Numbered from the stretch's first letter, positions 7,355-16,963 are shown. The stretch is DNA of 64,000 bases from Rhodospirillaceae bacterium (GCA_018666155.1 JABJAH010000061.1:1-64000); one strand, 5' to 3'. Notes: generated by a model from the letters alone, not told the origin. Numbers and translations are program-made.

Positions 7355-9043
7355 TTATAGCTCCCCACGTGTTTGGGCGATGTGATCGGCTGCTCGTAAC
7401 GCCAGGGCTTGCAATGTGTTTGTTGGGTTTACGGCGGCGGCGGTCGCAAAGGCACTGCCGTCGACGACGTAAAGGTTAGGCACGTCATGGGCCTGATTCC
7501 ATTTGTTCAGCACCGACTGTTCAGGATCGTCACCAACGCGGGCCGTTCCCATGAGGTGCCAGCCGGCTTGTTCAACAAGTTCAATGTTATGCACTTCTTT
7601 GGCGCCTGCGTTCTCCATAATTTTTGTGCAGGACTCAATGCCGTGGGCGAGCATGTTTTTAGAGTTTTCGCTCAATGTATAGGTCATTTTCGGAGCGGGA
7701 ATCCCATCTCCGTCAGTCAGGTCACTGTCTAAGGTGATGCGGTTGTCTGGGTCGGCAATGTCTTCGCACACGATGCCAGCCGACGCCGTGTGGTTAAACA
7801 CGTCCAAGAACCGGCTGTGGTGCTTTTCGCCCCATGGAACGGGAACTCCGTACCCAGCGAGGGAGGTGAGAACAGGGCCAAAGCTGCGCAGGAATTGAAC
7901 CATGTAGCCACGCTTATAATCGCGCGAGTCATCTGTCTCGTAGAACTCTTGGCTGGTAATGCAGTTAGCCGTAATACCCTTGTATCCTTCAAGGTCTTCG
8001 TCAAAGAGTCCGGTGACTAGGGCAATCGGATGCAGCATGAGATTGCGCCCGACTAATCCTGATCCATTCGCTAAGCCGTTTGGGTGTTTCTTTGACACGG
8101 ACAGTTGAAGCAACCGAGGTGTTCCAATGCCATTGGCTGCGACAATGACTCGCTTTGCACGAACGCGCCGGGCAACTTTATTGCGGTCGTAATAGGCCGC
8201 GCCGACAGCATTCCCGTTCGCATCAGTTTCAATCTCAAAGACGCGCGCTTTCGTGATCAAACGTATTCCGGCATCAAGCGCCTTTGGCCAATAGGTGACG
8301 TCTGTGCTGCCCTTGGCCCGGACCGGACAGGCTACTTCGCACGGCCCGCAATTATTGCAGTCCCCTGTTTCTTCGCCATAAGCCGATGACAGAGCCTGAA
8401 CATCATTTGGCCACCAATGCCAACCCATGTCATCCATCGCGGAGGCGAGACGCGCTGCGCCTTTGCCAATTGGCATTGGTGCTCGTTGACGGGCAGATCG
8501 CGGCGGATTGGACGGGTCGCCGCTCAGCCCAGATATGCCACACATTTTATCATTGAGATCGTAATAGGGCTCGAGGTCCCAATAGGATAGGGGCCAATTT
8601 GCTCCAACACCGTCCAAACTGTTCGTCTTAAAATCAGAGGGATGAAACCGTGGTGCATGGCAGGACCACATTAACGTTGTCCCGCCGACAGCGTTGTACA
8701 TCAAAGCCTTAATCGGAGAGTCCGAATCGTTGACCGGATAATCTGCAGGCAGGCCTCTCACGTTTGGACTGGGATTCCATTCGCGTTGACGCACCAATTC
8801 CCAGTCATCCTTAGTGCTTGGAATTTCAAGGTGGTCGAGCCAATCACCTTGTTCTAAGCAGACAACTTTGAAACCTTGAGAGGCCAGGCGCCAAGCCGAT
8901 GCGGCTCCTGATGCACCGGCACCAATAACAAGGACGTCTGCTTCAACATCTTCACTGGCTGCCGCTTCTCTGATCAAACGACCGTACTTCAGATGGGTCG
9001 CTGCAAGGCCAGCTGCGGCTCCAAGTACCGTGCGCCGTTTCAC
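7355..9043 (-). CDS. GMC-family flavoprotein dehydrogenase with Fe-S-like Cys motif
   Basis: About 562 residues from the GTG at 9043, chosen because it gives a compact Tat-like N-terminus (KRRTVLGAAAGLAATHL); a TTG at 9112 in the same frame would add 23 residues. Neither has a good ribosome site. FAD-binding VLVIGAGASGAASAWRLA, GGTTLMWS, a Cys cluster CNNCGPCEVACP, and the C-terminal GTARVGDDPEQSV / NPTNTLQALALRAADH segments define a GMC dehydrogenase of the gluconate/fructose dehydrogenase branch. The Cys cluster matches the place where FAD-dependent glucose and fructose dehydrogenases bind a 3Fe-4S cluster. The small subunit follows; no cytochrome c subunit is encoded next to it. Substrate unknown. 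Confidence 0.85.
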   Translation of the reverse strand: MKRRTVLGAAAGLAATHLKYGRLIREAAASEDVEADVLVIGAGASGAASAWRLASQGFKVVCLEQGDWLDHLEIPSTKDDWELVRQREWNPSPNVRGLPADYPVNDSDSPIKALMYNAVGGTTLMWSCHAPRFHPSDFKTNSLDGVGANWPLSYWDLEPYYDLNDKMCGISGLSGDPSNPPRSARQRAPMPIGKGAARLASAMDDMGWHWWPNDVQALSSAYGEETGDCNNCGPCEVACPVRAKGSTDVTYWPKALDAGIRLITKARVFEIETDANGNAVGAAYYDRNKVARRVRAKRVIVAANGIGTPRLLQLSVSKKHPNGLANGSGLVGRNLMLHPIALVTGLFDEDLEGYKGITANCITSQEFYETDDSRDYKRGYMVQFLRSFGPVLTSLAGYGVPVPWGEKHHSRFLDVFNHTASAGIVCEDIADPDNRITLDSDLTDGDGIPAPKMTYTLSENSKNMLAHGIESCTKIMENAGAKEVHNIELVEQAGWHLMGTARVGDDPEQSVLNKWNQAHDVPNLYVVDGSAFATAAAVNPTNTLQALALRAADHIAQTRGEL

Positions 9044-9336
9044 GGATAGGCTCTGTGGTTGTTGAGTCGTGGGAACACAAAAATTACCCCATTCAGTTGC
9101 TCTCGAGCCCAATCATCTTGGTTCGTTCTGAGGGCAAATACAAATGGCTTAATATCAACGCTGTGATCGGGTCCGCCCCAAATATGTGTTCACTGCATGA
9201 GGTGCATGGGCTCGTTTGTATTTCCACTTAGAGCGCTGAAAAGTAGAGATAAAAACCAGAAAGCGCAGTCGTGCATGGGCTCGTTCCTCGCAAAACGCGT
9301 TTCTTTAAAAAAGACCACGGAGTTTATTGTGAAACG

Positions 9337-10275
9337 TTAGCTGCGAGGCGGCGTGACAGCCGGGTCCGGCGGCTGAGGCGGGGTCGCTTGCACCCGGGCG
9401 CCGCGCATGACGATGTACAAAGTCGAGATCACAATCACCGCTGCGCCAATGAAGGTTTCGATTCCAGGGCGTTCATTGAAGATCAAGAATCCGGCAGTGC
9501 TGCCGAGAATAATTTGCACGTAGTCAATCGGGCTCATGACTGTCGCCTCGCCAACAGTAAAGGCCTGGATGAAACAGTACTGTCCCAGGCTTGCGACGAT
9601 GCCGAGACCCATAAACAGCAGGAGCTCATCATTTGTCGGCGTTTGCCACACGAAGGCGGCCGGGATGGTGGCCATCACAACAGTGGCGATTGAGAACGTC
9701 AGCATAATTGTCACCGGTGCGTCGTAGGGCGCGATCAGTTTCACGGTGATCAAAGCGCCGCCTACGGCTAGGGCACCGAGGAGCCCGGTCAGGACGGCGG
9801 GCTCAATCGAGCTTGCGCCTGGCTGCATCATGATCAGCACCCCGACAAATCCGACCGCGGTCGCGAGGCCACGCCGCCATCTGACAAACTCATGGAGAAA
9901 GACCGCCGCTAGGATGATCATGAAAAGCGGCCTGGTGAACGACAACGAGATCGCTGTCGCCAGTTCAAGGTGAGTTATCGCGTAGAAGCCTGATGACATC
10001 CCAACCACGGCGCAGGCCGCTCGAATCAAATGAAGCCCGGGTTTGTTCACACGCAAAGCGCCGAGCCCGCTCTTCATCAACAGGGGAATCACCACCAACA
10101 TGCCGAACAGGCAGCGAAAAAATACGATCTCAAACGTGTGCTGAGTCTGCCCCGCAATTTTGATCAACACAGCGGTCACTGAAAAGAATACGGCACCACC
10201 GAGCATCCACATCGCCCCGCGTAGGTTGTCGTTCGGTAGCGCTTTTGCGGTGGCGGAGGAAGGTGGGGAAGACAA
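9337..10275 (-). CDS. EamA/DMT-family transporter
   Basis: 312 residues from a TTG start; alternative starts cannot be excluded since no ribosome site is convincing. Ten hydrophobic segments arranged as two EamA repeats are visible (first starting LRGAMWMLGGAVFFSVTAVLIKIAG, second LLGALAVGGALITVKLIA), ending in a Pro-rich cytoplasmic tail. The S-adenosylmethionine/metabolite exporter branch of the drug/metabolite superfamily is the closest reading, but substrate cannot be told. It is divergent from the acetoacetyl-CoA synthetase gene, with 110 bases between. The 9044-9336 stretch downstream of the GMC start has no gene or clear signal. Confidence 0.85.
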   Translation of the reverse strand: MSSPPSSATAKALPNDNLRGAMWMLGGAVFFSVTAVLIKIAGQTQHTFEIVFFRCLFGMLVVIPLLMKSGLGALRVNKPGLHLIRAACAVVGMSSGFYAITHLELATAISLSFTRPLFMIILAAVFLHEFVRWRRGLATAVGFVGVLIMMQPGASSIEPAVLTGLLGALAVGGALITVKLIAPYDAPVTIMLTFSIATVVMATIPAAFVWQTPTNDELLLFMGLGIVASLGQYCFIQAFTVGEATVMSPIDYVQIILGSTAGFLIFNERPGIETFIGAAVIVISTLYIVMRGARVQATPPQPPDPAVTPPRS

Positions 10276-10385
10276 CGAATATCCGATACGTGAGCAGAGA
10301 AAGGAAAAGCCATGCGCGGGCTCTGGGGCAGTGTATCACAAGCTGTGTAAGCCTTTGTCCGGCTTTATACGCAGGGGAGCCATTC

Positions 10386-12350
10386 GTGTCAGGCAGCATC
10401 GGAGATCCGCTTTGGAGTGCGTCTGAAGAGCGTATCGCAGGTTGTGCGATGACGGCTCTGATGCATGACCTTGCGACGGCCTACGGTGCGCCAGCAGACG
10501 GTGACGCAGCTTTTCACCGCTGGTCTGTCGAGCATGCAGATCAGTTCTGGCGGTTCCTGTGGGACGATTGTGCGGTCATCGGCGAGCCAGGCACGCGCAT
10601 TGTCGACAACCCGACGCAGATGCCCGGTGCGTCATGGTTTCCCGACGCCCGCCTTAACTACGCTGAAAATTTACTGCGGCCCCGGTCGGAATCCGACACT
10701 GCCATTGTGTTCCGGCGCGAAGACGGCGCCACTCAGAGAATATCTTTTGGTCAGTTGTGCGCGGATGTCTCGCGCTGTGCACAAGTCCTGCAAACGGCTG
10801 GTGTCGGCGTTGGCGATCGCGTTGCTGCTTACATGCCCAATTGTCCCGAGGTGCTGATTGCCATGCTCGCGGCGACCTCGCTTGGCGCGGCCTTTTCCTC
10901 GGCCTCACCCGACTTCGGCGTGCGGGGTGTGCTTGATCGCTTTGGTCAAATCGAACCCAAAGTTCTAATCGCGACCAACGGCTATCTCTACAATGGGAAG
11001 AGTCATGATCGTCGGCTTCAGGTCGCTGAAATCATCCAAGGGTTGCCCACCCTTCAACAGACAGTTTTGGTTTCGTTTGTCTCTGAGTCTAACGATGCGA
11101 TAGCCGTCGATGGGTCAACGGGTTGGGCCGAGGCTTTGGCCGCTCATCAACCGGCCCCACTAACGTTTACCCGCGTACCGTTTGATCACCCGCTGTTCAT
11201 CATGTTTTCGTCAGGCACCACCGGCGCGCCGAAGTGCATTGTTCACGGCCACGGCGGCACCTTGCTGCAACATCTCAAAGAGCATCGCTATCATCTCGAT
11301 GTTCGGGCGCAGGATCGCGTGTTCTATTTCACCACTTGCGGCTGGATGATGTGGAACTGGCTGGTCTCGGCGCTCGCACTGAAAGCCACGGTATGTTTGT
11401 TCGACGGGTCGCCCGGCTTTCCAACCATGACAGCGTTGTTTGACTATGCCGACAAGGAACGCATTTCATTCTTCGGCACCTCGGCGAAGTTTATTGAGGC
11501 CCTTAAGACCAGCGGCGCTGATCCACATAACAGCCACAATCTGGAATCGATTCGCACCATTGCTTCTACCGGGTCCCCGTTGTCGCCGGACTCCTTTGAC
11601 TATGTGTATGCGAACATTAAAGAGGACGTGCACCTCGCGTCCATTGCCGGCGGTACAGATATCGTCGGCTGTTTTCTGACGGGCAATCCTCGGCTTCCGG
11701 TGCGGCGGGGAGAAATCCAAGGCCCCGCTCTGGCCATGGACGTCGCTGTGTTTGACCCGGACGGGCAAAGACTGCATGGCACGCCAGGTGAATTGGTTTG
11801 CACCAACGCGTTCCCATCCATGCCGGTCGGCTTCTGGAATGATGGCGACGGGTCTCGGTATCACGCGGCCTATTTTGAAGCATTCTCCAACGTCTGGACG
11901 CATGGCGATTGGGTGGAACAGACCGAGCATGGCGGGTTCATCATTCACGGTCGATCCGATGCGACGCTCAATCCTGGGGGTGTGCGCATTGGTACGGCAG
12001 AGATTTATGGTGTGGTCGAGAGTTGCGCGAGCGTGACAGAATCGCTCGTCATTGGTCAGGACTGGCAAGGTGATGTGCGTGTTGTTCTCTTTGTCGTGCT
12101 GGCGGACGATGCCGTTCTGGATGAGGCGTTGATCTCGGATCTGAAATCCCGCGTTCGCGCAGAGTGCTCGCCACGTCATACGCCGGCGAAAGTTCTGGCG
12201 GTGACAGATATCCCACGCACACGGTCCGGCAAGATTTCTGAGCTGGCCGTGCGTGATGTGGTTCATGGCCGGCCGATCAAAAACACCGAAGCCCTTGCCA
12301 ATCTCGACGCGCTAGATCAATACAAAGCTCGGTCAGAGTTAAACGACTAA
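10386..12350 (+). CDS. Acetoacetyl-CoA synthetase
   Basis: 654 residues from the GTG at 10386, which follows AGGGGAG and gives the family's usual length (about 650); the open frame extends 141 bases further upstream but overlaps the divergent gene. ANL-superfamily motifs: MFSSGTTGAPKCIVHGHGG (phosphate loop), TCGWMMWNWL, GRSDATLNPGGVRIGTAEIY (hinge) and RTRSGKISELAVRD with the catalytic Lys. It activates acetoacetate to acetoacetyl-CoA for ketone-body or PHB turnover. The gene is followed after 15 bases by a SpoU methyltransferase gene, probably one transcript. Confidence 0.92.
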   Translation: MSGSIGDPLWSASEERIAGCAMTALMHDLATAYGAPADGDAAFHRWSVEHADQFWRFLWDDCAVIGEPGTRIVDNPTQMPGASWFPDARLNYAENLLRPRSESDTAIVFRREDGATQRISFGQLCADVSRCAQVLQTAGVGVGDRVAAYMPNCPEVLIAMLAATSLGAAFSSASPDFGVRGVLDRFGQIEPKVLIATNGYLYNGKSHDRRLQVAEIIQGLPTLQQTVLVSFVSESNDAIAVDGSTGWAEALAAHQPAPLTFTRVPFDHPLFIMFSSGTTGAPKCIVHGHGGTLLQHLKEHRYHLDVRAQDRVFYFTTCGWMMWNWLVSALALKATVCLFDGSPGFPTMTALFDYADKERISFFGTSAKFIEALKTSGADPHNSHNLESIRTIASTGSPLSPDSFDYVYANIKEDVHLASIAGGTDIVGCFLTGNPRLPVRRGEIQGPALAMDVAVFDPDGQRLHGTPGELVCTNAFPSMPVGFWNDGDGSRYHAAYFEAFSNVWTHGDWVEQTEHGGFIIHGRSDATLNPGGVRIGTAEIYGVVESCASVTESLVIGQDWQGDVRVVLFVVLADDAVLDEALISDLKSRVRAECSPRHTPAKVLAVTDIPRTRSGKISELAVRDVVHGRPIKNTEALANLDALDQYKARSELND

Positions 12351-12365
12351 GACGGAGACGGATCT

Positions 12366-12965
12366 GTGCGCGGCTATTTCGGAATCGGTGTCGAGGGCAT
12401 CAGCAAGCCATACAACGTGGGTAACTTGTTCCGTTCGGCTCACGCGTTTAACTCCAACTTTGTCTTCACCGTTGCGGCGAATTATGAACGTAAGATCGGA
12501 GGCCGCGTCGACACCTCAGACACGCTTGGCCAACTACCATTCTACGAGTTTCCAACTCTCGAGGCCTTGATCCTTCCCAAACGCTGTGCATTGGTCGGTA
12601 TCGAATTGGATGATGACGCTGTCGAACTGCCCAGTTTCCGGCATCCACTGCAGGCGGCGTACGTCCTTGGGTCTGAGCGTGGCGGTCTGTCTCCGGAGAT
12701 GACGGCGCGCTGTGATCATTTGATCCGCATTCCGACACGGTTCAGCCTCAACGTCGGCATCGCCGGTGTGGTGGTGATGTATGACCGGTTGGTGTCGCGT
12801 GGCCGTTTCCCGGCTCGTCCCGTTGTGCCCGGTGGGCCAACGGAAGCCTTGCCGGAACACGTTCATGGCGGCCCGGTGTTGCGTCAGGAAGAGATGCAAA
12901 GGTTCCGCACCGACCCACCACTGGCGGAGGTCGTGGAGGCCGAAAAGGGCGGCCCAGAAGATTGA
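12366..12965 (+). CDS. SpoU/TrmH-family RNA 2'-O-methyltransferase
   Basis: 199 residues, GTG start with GGAG upstream. The three SPOUT motifs are present: NVGNLFRSAHAF (motif 1), VLGSERGGLS (motif 2) and IPTRFSLNVGIAGVVVMYDRL (motif 3, deep knot). The catalytic Arg of motif 1 and Ser/Asn of motif 3 are intact. There is no N-terminal substrate-recognition domain, so tRNA is the more likely target, with a 35-residue charged C-terminal tail. Exact nucleotide is unknown. It lies in a likely operon behind acetoacetyl-CoA synthetase, with no obvious functional link. Confidence 0.88.
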   Translation: MRGYFGIGVEGISKPYNVGNLFRSAHAFNSNFVFTVAANYERKIGGRVDTSDTLGQLPFYEFPTLEALILPKRCALVGIELDDDAVELPSFRHPLQAAYVLGSERGGLSPEMTARCDHLIRIPTRFSLNVGIAGVVVMYDRLVSRGRFPARPVVPGGPTEALPEHVHGGPVLRQEEMQRFRTDPPLAEVVEAEKGGPED

Positions 12966-13077
12966 CAGGCGACTCGGCAGAAACTAAGGGGTTGCGTCTG
13001 GGTCACAAGATCAACACAATCGCCCCAGATGGTCGCTCGGACCAATAGGTATTGTAAGAAAAAGGGAGTTCCACCGG

Positions 13078-13599
13078 ATGCGCGTCACTAACGCACTGCA
13101 GGCACTCATAATTTTCGTTTTGGCTCTAACCGGTGCGACCGCCGCATCGGCGCAGGATGTCACTGTGATCGGCACCCATGGGGTCTGGACGGCGTACTCG
13201 TACCAGGAAGATTCCGGAATCGTCTGTTACATGGCCAGTGAGCCGACCAAAGCTGAGGGCAACTACACCCGCCGCGGTGACGTCTTCGCCTTGGTCACCC
13301 ATCGTCCCAGCGAAGAGTCCCTCGACGTCGTCAGCGTTGTCGCTGGCTATGCCTATAAAGAGAACTCTGACGTGAGCCTGCAGATCGGCTCAGCAAACTA
13401 CGATATGTTCACCCATGGGGAACGCGCGTGGAACCGGGACGAAGAGACTGATAAGAAAATGGTGCAAGCAATGGTCCGCGGATCAAAGCTGACAGTCAAA
13501 GGCACATCGGGCCGGGGCACGCTGACAACCGATACATATTCCCTGAGCGGATTCACCGCCGCCCACAAAGACATCACCACCGCCTGTTCCGCAGGCTAA
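13078..13599 (+). CDS. Invasion-associated locus B (IalB) family exported protein
   Basis: 173 residues with a signal peptide (residues 1-25, cut after ASA), ATG with AAGGGAG upstream. The family pattern is complete: W-x-Y...CYMASEPTKAEGNYTRRGDVFALVTHRP, GYAYKENSDVSLQIG, FTHGERAWNRDEETDKKMVQAMVRGSKLTVKGTSGRGTLTTDTYSLSGFTAA and a closing Cys, so one disulfide is likely. IalB was named from Bartonella erythrocyte invasion but the family is widespread in alphaproteobacteria, and its molecular role is not settled. The last codons and stop are part of a 26-bp unit that is repeated twice more downstream. Confidence 0.88.
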   Translation: MRVTNALQALIIFVLALTGATAASAQDVTVIGTHGVWTAYSYQEDSGIVCYMASEPTKAEGNYTRRGDVFALVTHRPSEESLDVVSVVAGYAYKENSDVSLQIGSANYDMFTHGERAWNRDEETDKKMVQAMVRGSKLTVKGTSGRGTLTTDTYSLSGFTAAHKDITTACSAG

Positions 13600-13659
13600 G
13601 CCAACAAGCCTGCTCCGCAGGCTAAACCGATACATCTGCTCCGCAGGGTAATTCTTTAG
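13582..13659. repeat. Three 26-bp tandem repeats with hairpin cores at the end of the IalB gene
   Basis: Units start at 13582, 13608 and 13634, exactly 26 bases apart. Each has a core close to CCTGCTCCGCAGG, an inverted repeat able to form a 5-bp stem, followed by (c/g)TAA. The first unit encodes the final residues CSAG and the stop of the IalB protein; the others are non-coding copies. Units 1 and 2 are best preserved, unit 3 is decaying at its edges. It lies between convergent genes and may help end transcription. Confidence 0.8.
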
Positions 13660-14456
13660 AGACGGGCCGCGAGCATCTGGGTAATCAAGCCCGGTTCGCC
13701 ATCGCCGATCGGTTGTCTCGCGACTTCAATAAGCGGTCGAATGCCAAGCGCATTTGTGAGAAATGCTTCTTCAGCCCGTGACAAGTCATCGACTTCGAGT
13801 GGATGCTCTTCTGCTTTAAAGCGGGCGATGAGGTCGGCGCGCATTACGCCGGGCAGTGCGCCATCGGAAACCGGTGGTGTTAGGAGAGCACCGTTGATCA
13901 TCAGAAACAGGTTGGCAATGGTTGACTCGGCTAGGCGTCCTTGTGTGTTCAAAAGCAACGCGTCGTCGGCGTCGTACTCGTCTGCTTCTCGGCGCGCGAT
14001 GACGTTGTCGAGGTAGCTCAAAGATTTAATCCGGGACGTTGTGGAGTGCTCGTTGCGCCGGGTGGTCATAGCGATAATGGCCTTGGCCGGGCCTGCCGGT
14101 TCAGGCCGCGGAGCTGCTGAAATGATCAACGTTGGGAAGGCCGGTTCGGGCGGCAGCAGTCCACGTGGACCTGGGCCATGACTCAGGGTGACCCGGACCA
14201 CCGCATCGCTGAGTTCATTGGCTTCAAGTACACCAGTAATGCGACTTGCGATTCCCGTGTCCGTCGTCGGCATAATGATGCCGAGGACATTTGCGCCTTC
14301 GCGCAAGCGTGCGATATGAGCGTCAAGGCGATCCGGTTTTCCATTACGAACGCGAATCGTCTCAAAGACACCATCGCCCAAGGTAAAGCCGCGATCGGCC
14401 GGGTCCAGCCTGGCGTTGCTCGTCTCCACTTGAGTTCCATTGAGATAGATGATCAT
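13656..14456 (-). CDS. pabC: 4-amino-4-deoxychorismate lyase (class IV aminotransferase)
   Basis: 266 residues, ATG start overlapping the pabB stop by four bases (ATGA). PLP-fold type IV features: YLNGTQVETSNARLDPADRGFTLGDGVFETIRVRNG, the PLP Lys in RIKSLSYLDNVIARREA, and LAESTIANLFLMINGALLTPPVSDGALPGVMR. It converts aminodeoxychorismate to p-aminobenzoate and pyruvate for folate. Branched-chain or D-amino-acid aminotransferases share the fold, but its place directly behind pabB decides the call. Confidence 0.9.
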   Translation of the reverse strand: MIIYLNGTQVETSNARLDPADRGFTLGDGVFETIRVRNGKPDRLDAHIARLREGANVLGIIMPTTDTGIASRITGVLEANELSDAVVRVTLSHGPGPRGLLPPEPAFPTLIISAAPRPEPAGPAKAIIAMTTRRNEHSTTSRIKSLSYLDNVIARREADEYDADDALLLNTQGRLAESTIANLFLMINGALLTPPVSDGALPGVMRADLIARFKAEEHPLEVDDLSRAEEAFLTNALGIRPLIEVARQPIGDGEPGLITQMLAARL

Positions 14457-15838
14457 GCCAGCGCCGTAGAATCGAGAACGGAAAGTAACGGACGTATCTT
14501 TACCATAGCCTCTTCATATTCCAGTGCCGGAATCGAATCTGCGACGATGCCGCCGCCAGCTTGGGCAATCACCCGACCTCCGTCGACCGTCAGATTGCGG
14601 ATGACGATTGATGAATCCATGGCGCCGTCAAACCCAATCCATCCGATCGCACCGCAGTAAGGCCCACGGGCGACGGGCTCTAATTCATGAATAATTTCCA
14701 TCGCGCGGACTTTAGGGGCACCGGTGACGGATCCGCCGGGGAAACAGGCGCGCAAAAGGTCGACTGCCGTTTTCCCCTGATCCAGTTGGCCGGTAACGAC
14801 CGAGACCAAGTGATGCACCCGAGCGAAAGTTTCAACGGCGCAATGCTGCGGCACTGAAACACTACCGGAGTCACAGACACGGGAGATATCGTTGCGCATC
14901 AGGTCGACGATCATCAAGTTCTCGGCTTGATCTTTTGCGCTGTGTTTCAGTTCTCTGGCCAATGCGGCATCGACCGCTGGGTCAGTGTGCCTCGGTCGGG
15001 TGCCCTTAATTGGCCGGGTTTCGACGTTTCCGTCTCGCGTGACTTGGAGGAACCGCTCCGGTGAGGCAGACAAAATCTGAAACTCTGAGGTGCCGGCGAT
15101 GTACGCACCAAAAGGAGATGACACGGTTTGACGTAAGCGCCTGAATAAATCCCATGCCGTGACATCAGCTGGCTTCTCGGCTGTATAGCGCTGGGTCATG
15201 TTGGCCTGAAAGACGTCGCCAGCGTTGATGTATTCGATGGTGTCTTCAATGGCGCGCTCAATATCTTCACAGGTTCGGTCTGCCGACCAACGTGCTTCTA
15301 TCTTGTTCGGCGCGGCGGGTGATGCACCTTTAATTTGCTCAATCAACCATTGCGCCCTTTGGTGAGCGCGTGCCGCCCGACAGTCTATATCTGTTTCCGG
15401 AAAACCGGTCGCGATTACCCAAGCTCTCCGATCAACGTGATCGAATGCTGCGACCACATCGTAAAGACCAACGACCATCGCTGGACTCGTCGCACCTTGG
15501 CGTGGCGTCGGAAGGTCTTCCAATAGGCGTCCGAGTTCATAGCCAAAAAATCCGACCGCACCGCCACAGAATGGCGCTGGACCCGTCGTGGCAATGGAAC
15601 GATATCGACTTAATAATTCATCGAGCAGATGGAACGCATCGCCTGTGACAGGATTTCCGTCAATGAGGGTATTCAATTCAGCATCGACAGTGAGTGTGGT
15701 GAACGGCGAGGCCGCCAAATAGGACCACCGGCCCAATTCGTCGGCGCCATCGCCGTGTAAAAGAGCGGCGACCGGATCTTCGGCGAACGGCGTGAAAGCG
15801 ACGAGAGGGTCCCGCCAAGGCACCTCGCGTACGATCAA
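14453..15838 (-). CDS. pabB: Aminodeoxychorismate synthase component I
   Basis: About 461 residues from the TTG at 15838, chosen because it gives the family-typical N-terminus (I-V-R-E-V-P-W-R-D-P) and lies just after the upstream gene's stop; the open frame continues to 15958 inside that gene. Chorismate-binding motifs: PIKGTRPR with the PabB-specific Lys, ELKHSAKDQAENLMIVDLMRNDISRVC, CFPGGSVTGAPKVRAMEIIHELE and the C-terminal AGGGIVADS. The enzyme aminates chorismate with ammonia from PabA, which is not encoded here. It is followed by pabC in a coupled pair. Confidence 0.92.
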   Translation of the reverse strand: MIVREVPWRDPLVAFTPFAEDPVAALLHGDGADELGRWSYLAASPFTTLTVDAELNTLIDGNPVTGDAFHLLDELLSRYRSIATTGPAPFCGGAVGFFGYELGRLLEDLPTPRQGATSPAMVVGLYDVVAAFDHVDRRAWVIATGFPETDIDCRAARAHQRAQWLIEQIKGASPAAPNKIEARWSADRTCEDIERAIEDTIEYINAGDVFQANMTQRYTAEKPADVTAWDLFRRLRQTVSSPFGAYIAGTSEFQILSASPERFLQVTRDGNVETRPIKGTRPRHTDPAVDAALARELKHSAKDQAENLMIVDLMRNDISRVCDSGSVSVPQHCAVETFARVHHLVSVVTGQLDQGKTAVDLLRACFPGGSVTGAPKVRAMEIIHELEPVARGPYCGAIGWIGFDGAMDSSIVIRNLTVDGGRVIAQAGGGIVADSIPALEYEEAMVKIRPLLSVLDSTALA

Positions 15839-15863
15839 AACGTCGTCTCTATCCTGCTCCAGG

Positions 15864-16844
15864 TTAGGAGGGAAGAACGCGGTCCGGGGGGCGATGACCG
15901 TCAACGAAAGCCTTAATGTTGATGATGACTTTTTCACCCATGGCAACGCGACCTTCAATGGTCGCTGATCCCATGTGGGGAAGGAGAGTCACGTTGTCTA
16001 ATGCGAGGAGTTTTGGGTTGACCGCCGGTTCATGTTCAAAAACGTCCAAAGCTGCACCGGCTAGCGCGCCGGTTTCCAGCATCCGAATAAGAGCATCTTC
16101 GTCGACAATTTCACCACGGGCGACGTTGACGATATAGGCATCTTCTTTCAAAAGTTTGAGCCTGCGTTCAGAAAGCAAATGGAATGTCGCTGGGGTATGG
16201 GGGCAGTGAATAGAAATGACATCCATCCGCGCCAGCATCTGGTCGAGACTTTCCCAATAGGTTGCTTCAACCTCTTGTTCGATCTCTGGAAGTAGGCGGT
16301 GACGATTGTGGTAATGCGCCGTCATGCCAAAACCGCGGGCCCGTTTCGCGACTGCAAAACCAATACGTCCCATGCCGATAATGCCAAGCCGTTTACCAGA
16401 CATCCGACGGCCCAGCATGTGGGTTGGACTCCATCCGGTAAATCGATCTTCTTTGATAATGCGGGCGCCCTCCACCAGCCGACGGGGAACGGCAACTATC
16501 AAGGCCATCGCCATATCGGCGGTGTCTTCTGTCAAAACGTCCGGTGTGTTGGTCACAGCGATGCCGGCCGTCTGCGCGGCGACGACGTCGATATGATCGG
16601 TTCCGTTACCAAAATTTGAGATCAATCGTGCTGAAATGCCCGAGGCTGACAGCAGGTCACCGTCGAGAGTATCGGTCAGGGTGGGGACAAGCACGTCACA
16701 CGACGCCAGCGCGTTGCCTAAGGCCTCGCGATCAAACGGGGTATCGTCGGCGTTCAGGCGGACATCGAAGAGTTCCATCATCCGCGTTTCAACTGCCTCT
16801 GGCAGCTTGCGCGTTACAATGACGGAGGGTTTATTGAGGGTCAT
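15864..16844 (-). CDS. D-2-hydroxyacid dehydrogenase (glyoxylate/hydroxypyruvate reductase type)
   Basis: 326 residues. Nucleotide-binding GIIGMGRIGFAVAKRARGFGM (GxGxxG), the substrate Arg in VNVARGEIVDEDAL, the Glu of FEHEPAVNP and the catalytic His in LLPHMGSAT are all there. ISNFGNGTDHIDV and GIAVTNTPDVLTEDTADMAMAL are typical of glyoxylate reductase. It reduces 2-keto acids with NAD(P)H. The gene comes immediately before pabB on the same strand, which suggests cotranscription without a clear metabolic link. It is divergent from the SH3 protein gene. Confidence 0.92.
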   Translation of the reverse strand: MTLNKPSVIVTRKLPEAVETRMMELFDVRLNADDTPFDREALGNALASCDVLVPTLTDTLDGDLLSASGISARLISNFGNGTDHIDVVAAQTAGIAVTNTPDVLTEDTADMAMALIVAVPRRLVEGARIIKEDRFTGWSPTHMLGRRMSGKRLGIIGMGRIGFAVAKRARGFGMTAHYHNRHRLLPEIEQEVEATYWESLDQMLARMDVISIHCPHTPATFHLLSERRLKLLKEDAYIVNVARGEIVDEDALIRMLETGALAGAALDVFEHEPAVNPKLLALDNVTLLPHMGSATIEGRVAMGEKVIINIKAFVDGHRPPDRVLPS

Positions 16845-16963
16845 CCGGATCTTTCGGGGAACAGAAGCCTTTGCCTACCAGCCACCGTCAGGCTTGTCCA
16901 GAATCCCAGCTGAACCTAGGTAATCCGTTGCCAAGTCAGTCAATTTTGGGCAAGACAGGGGGT

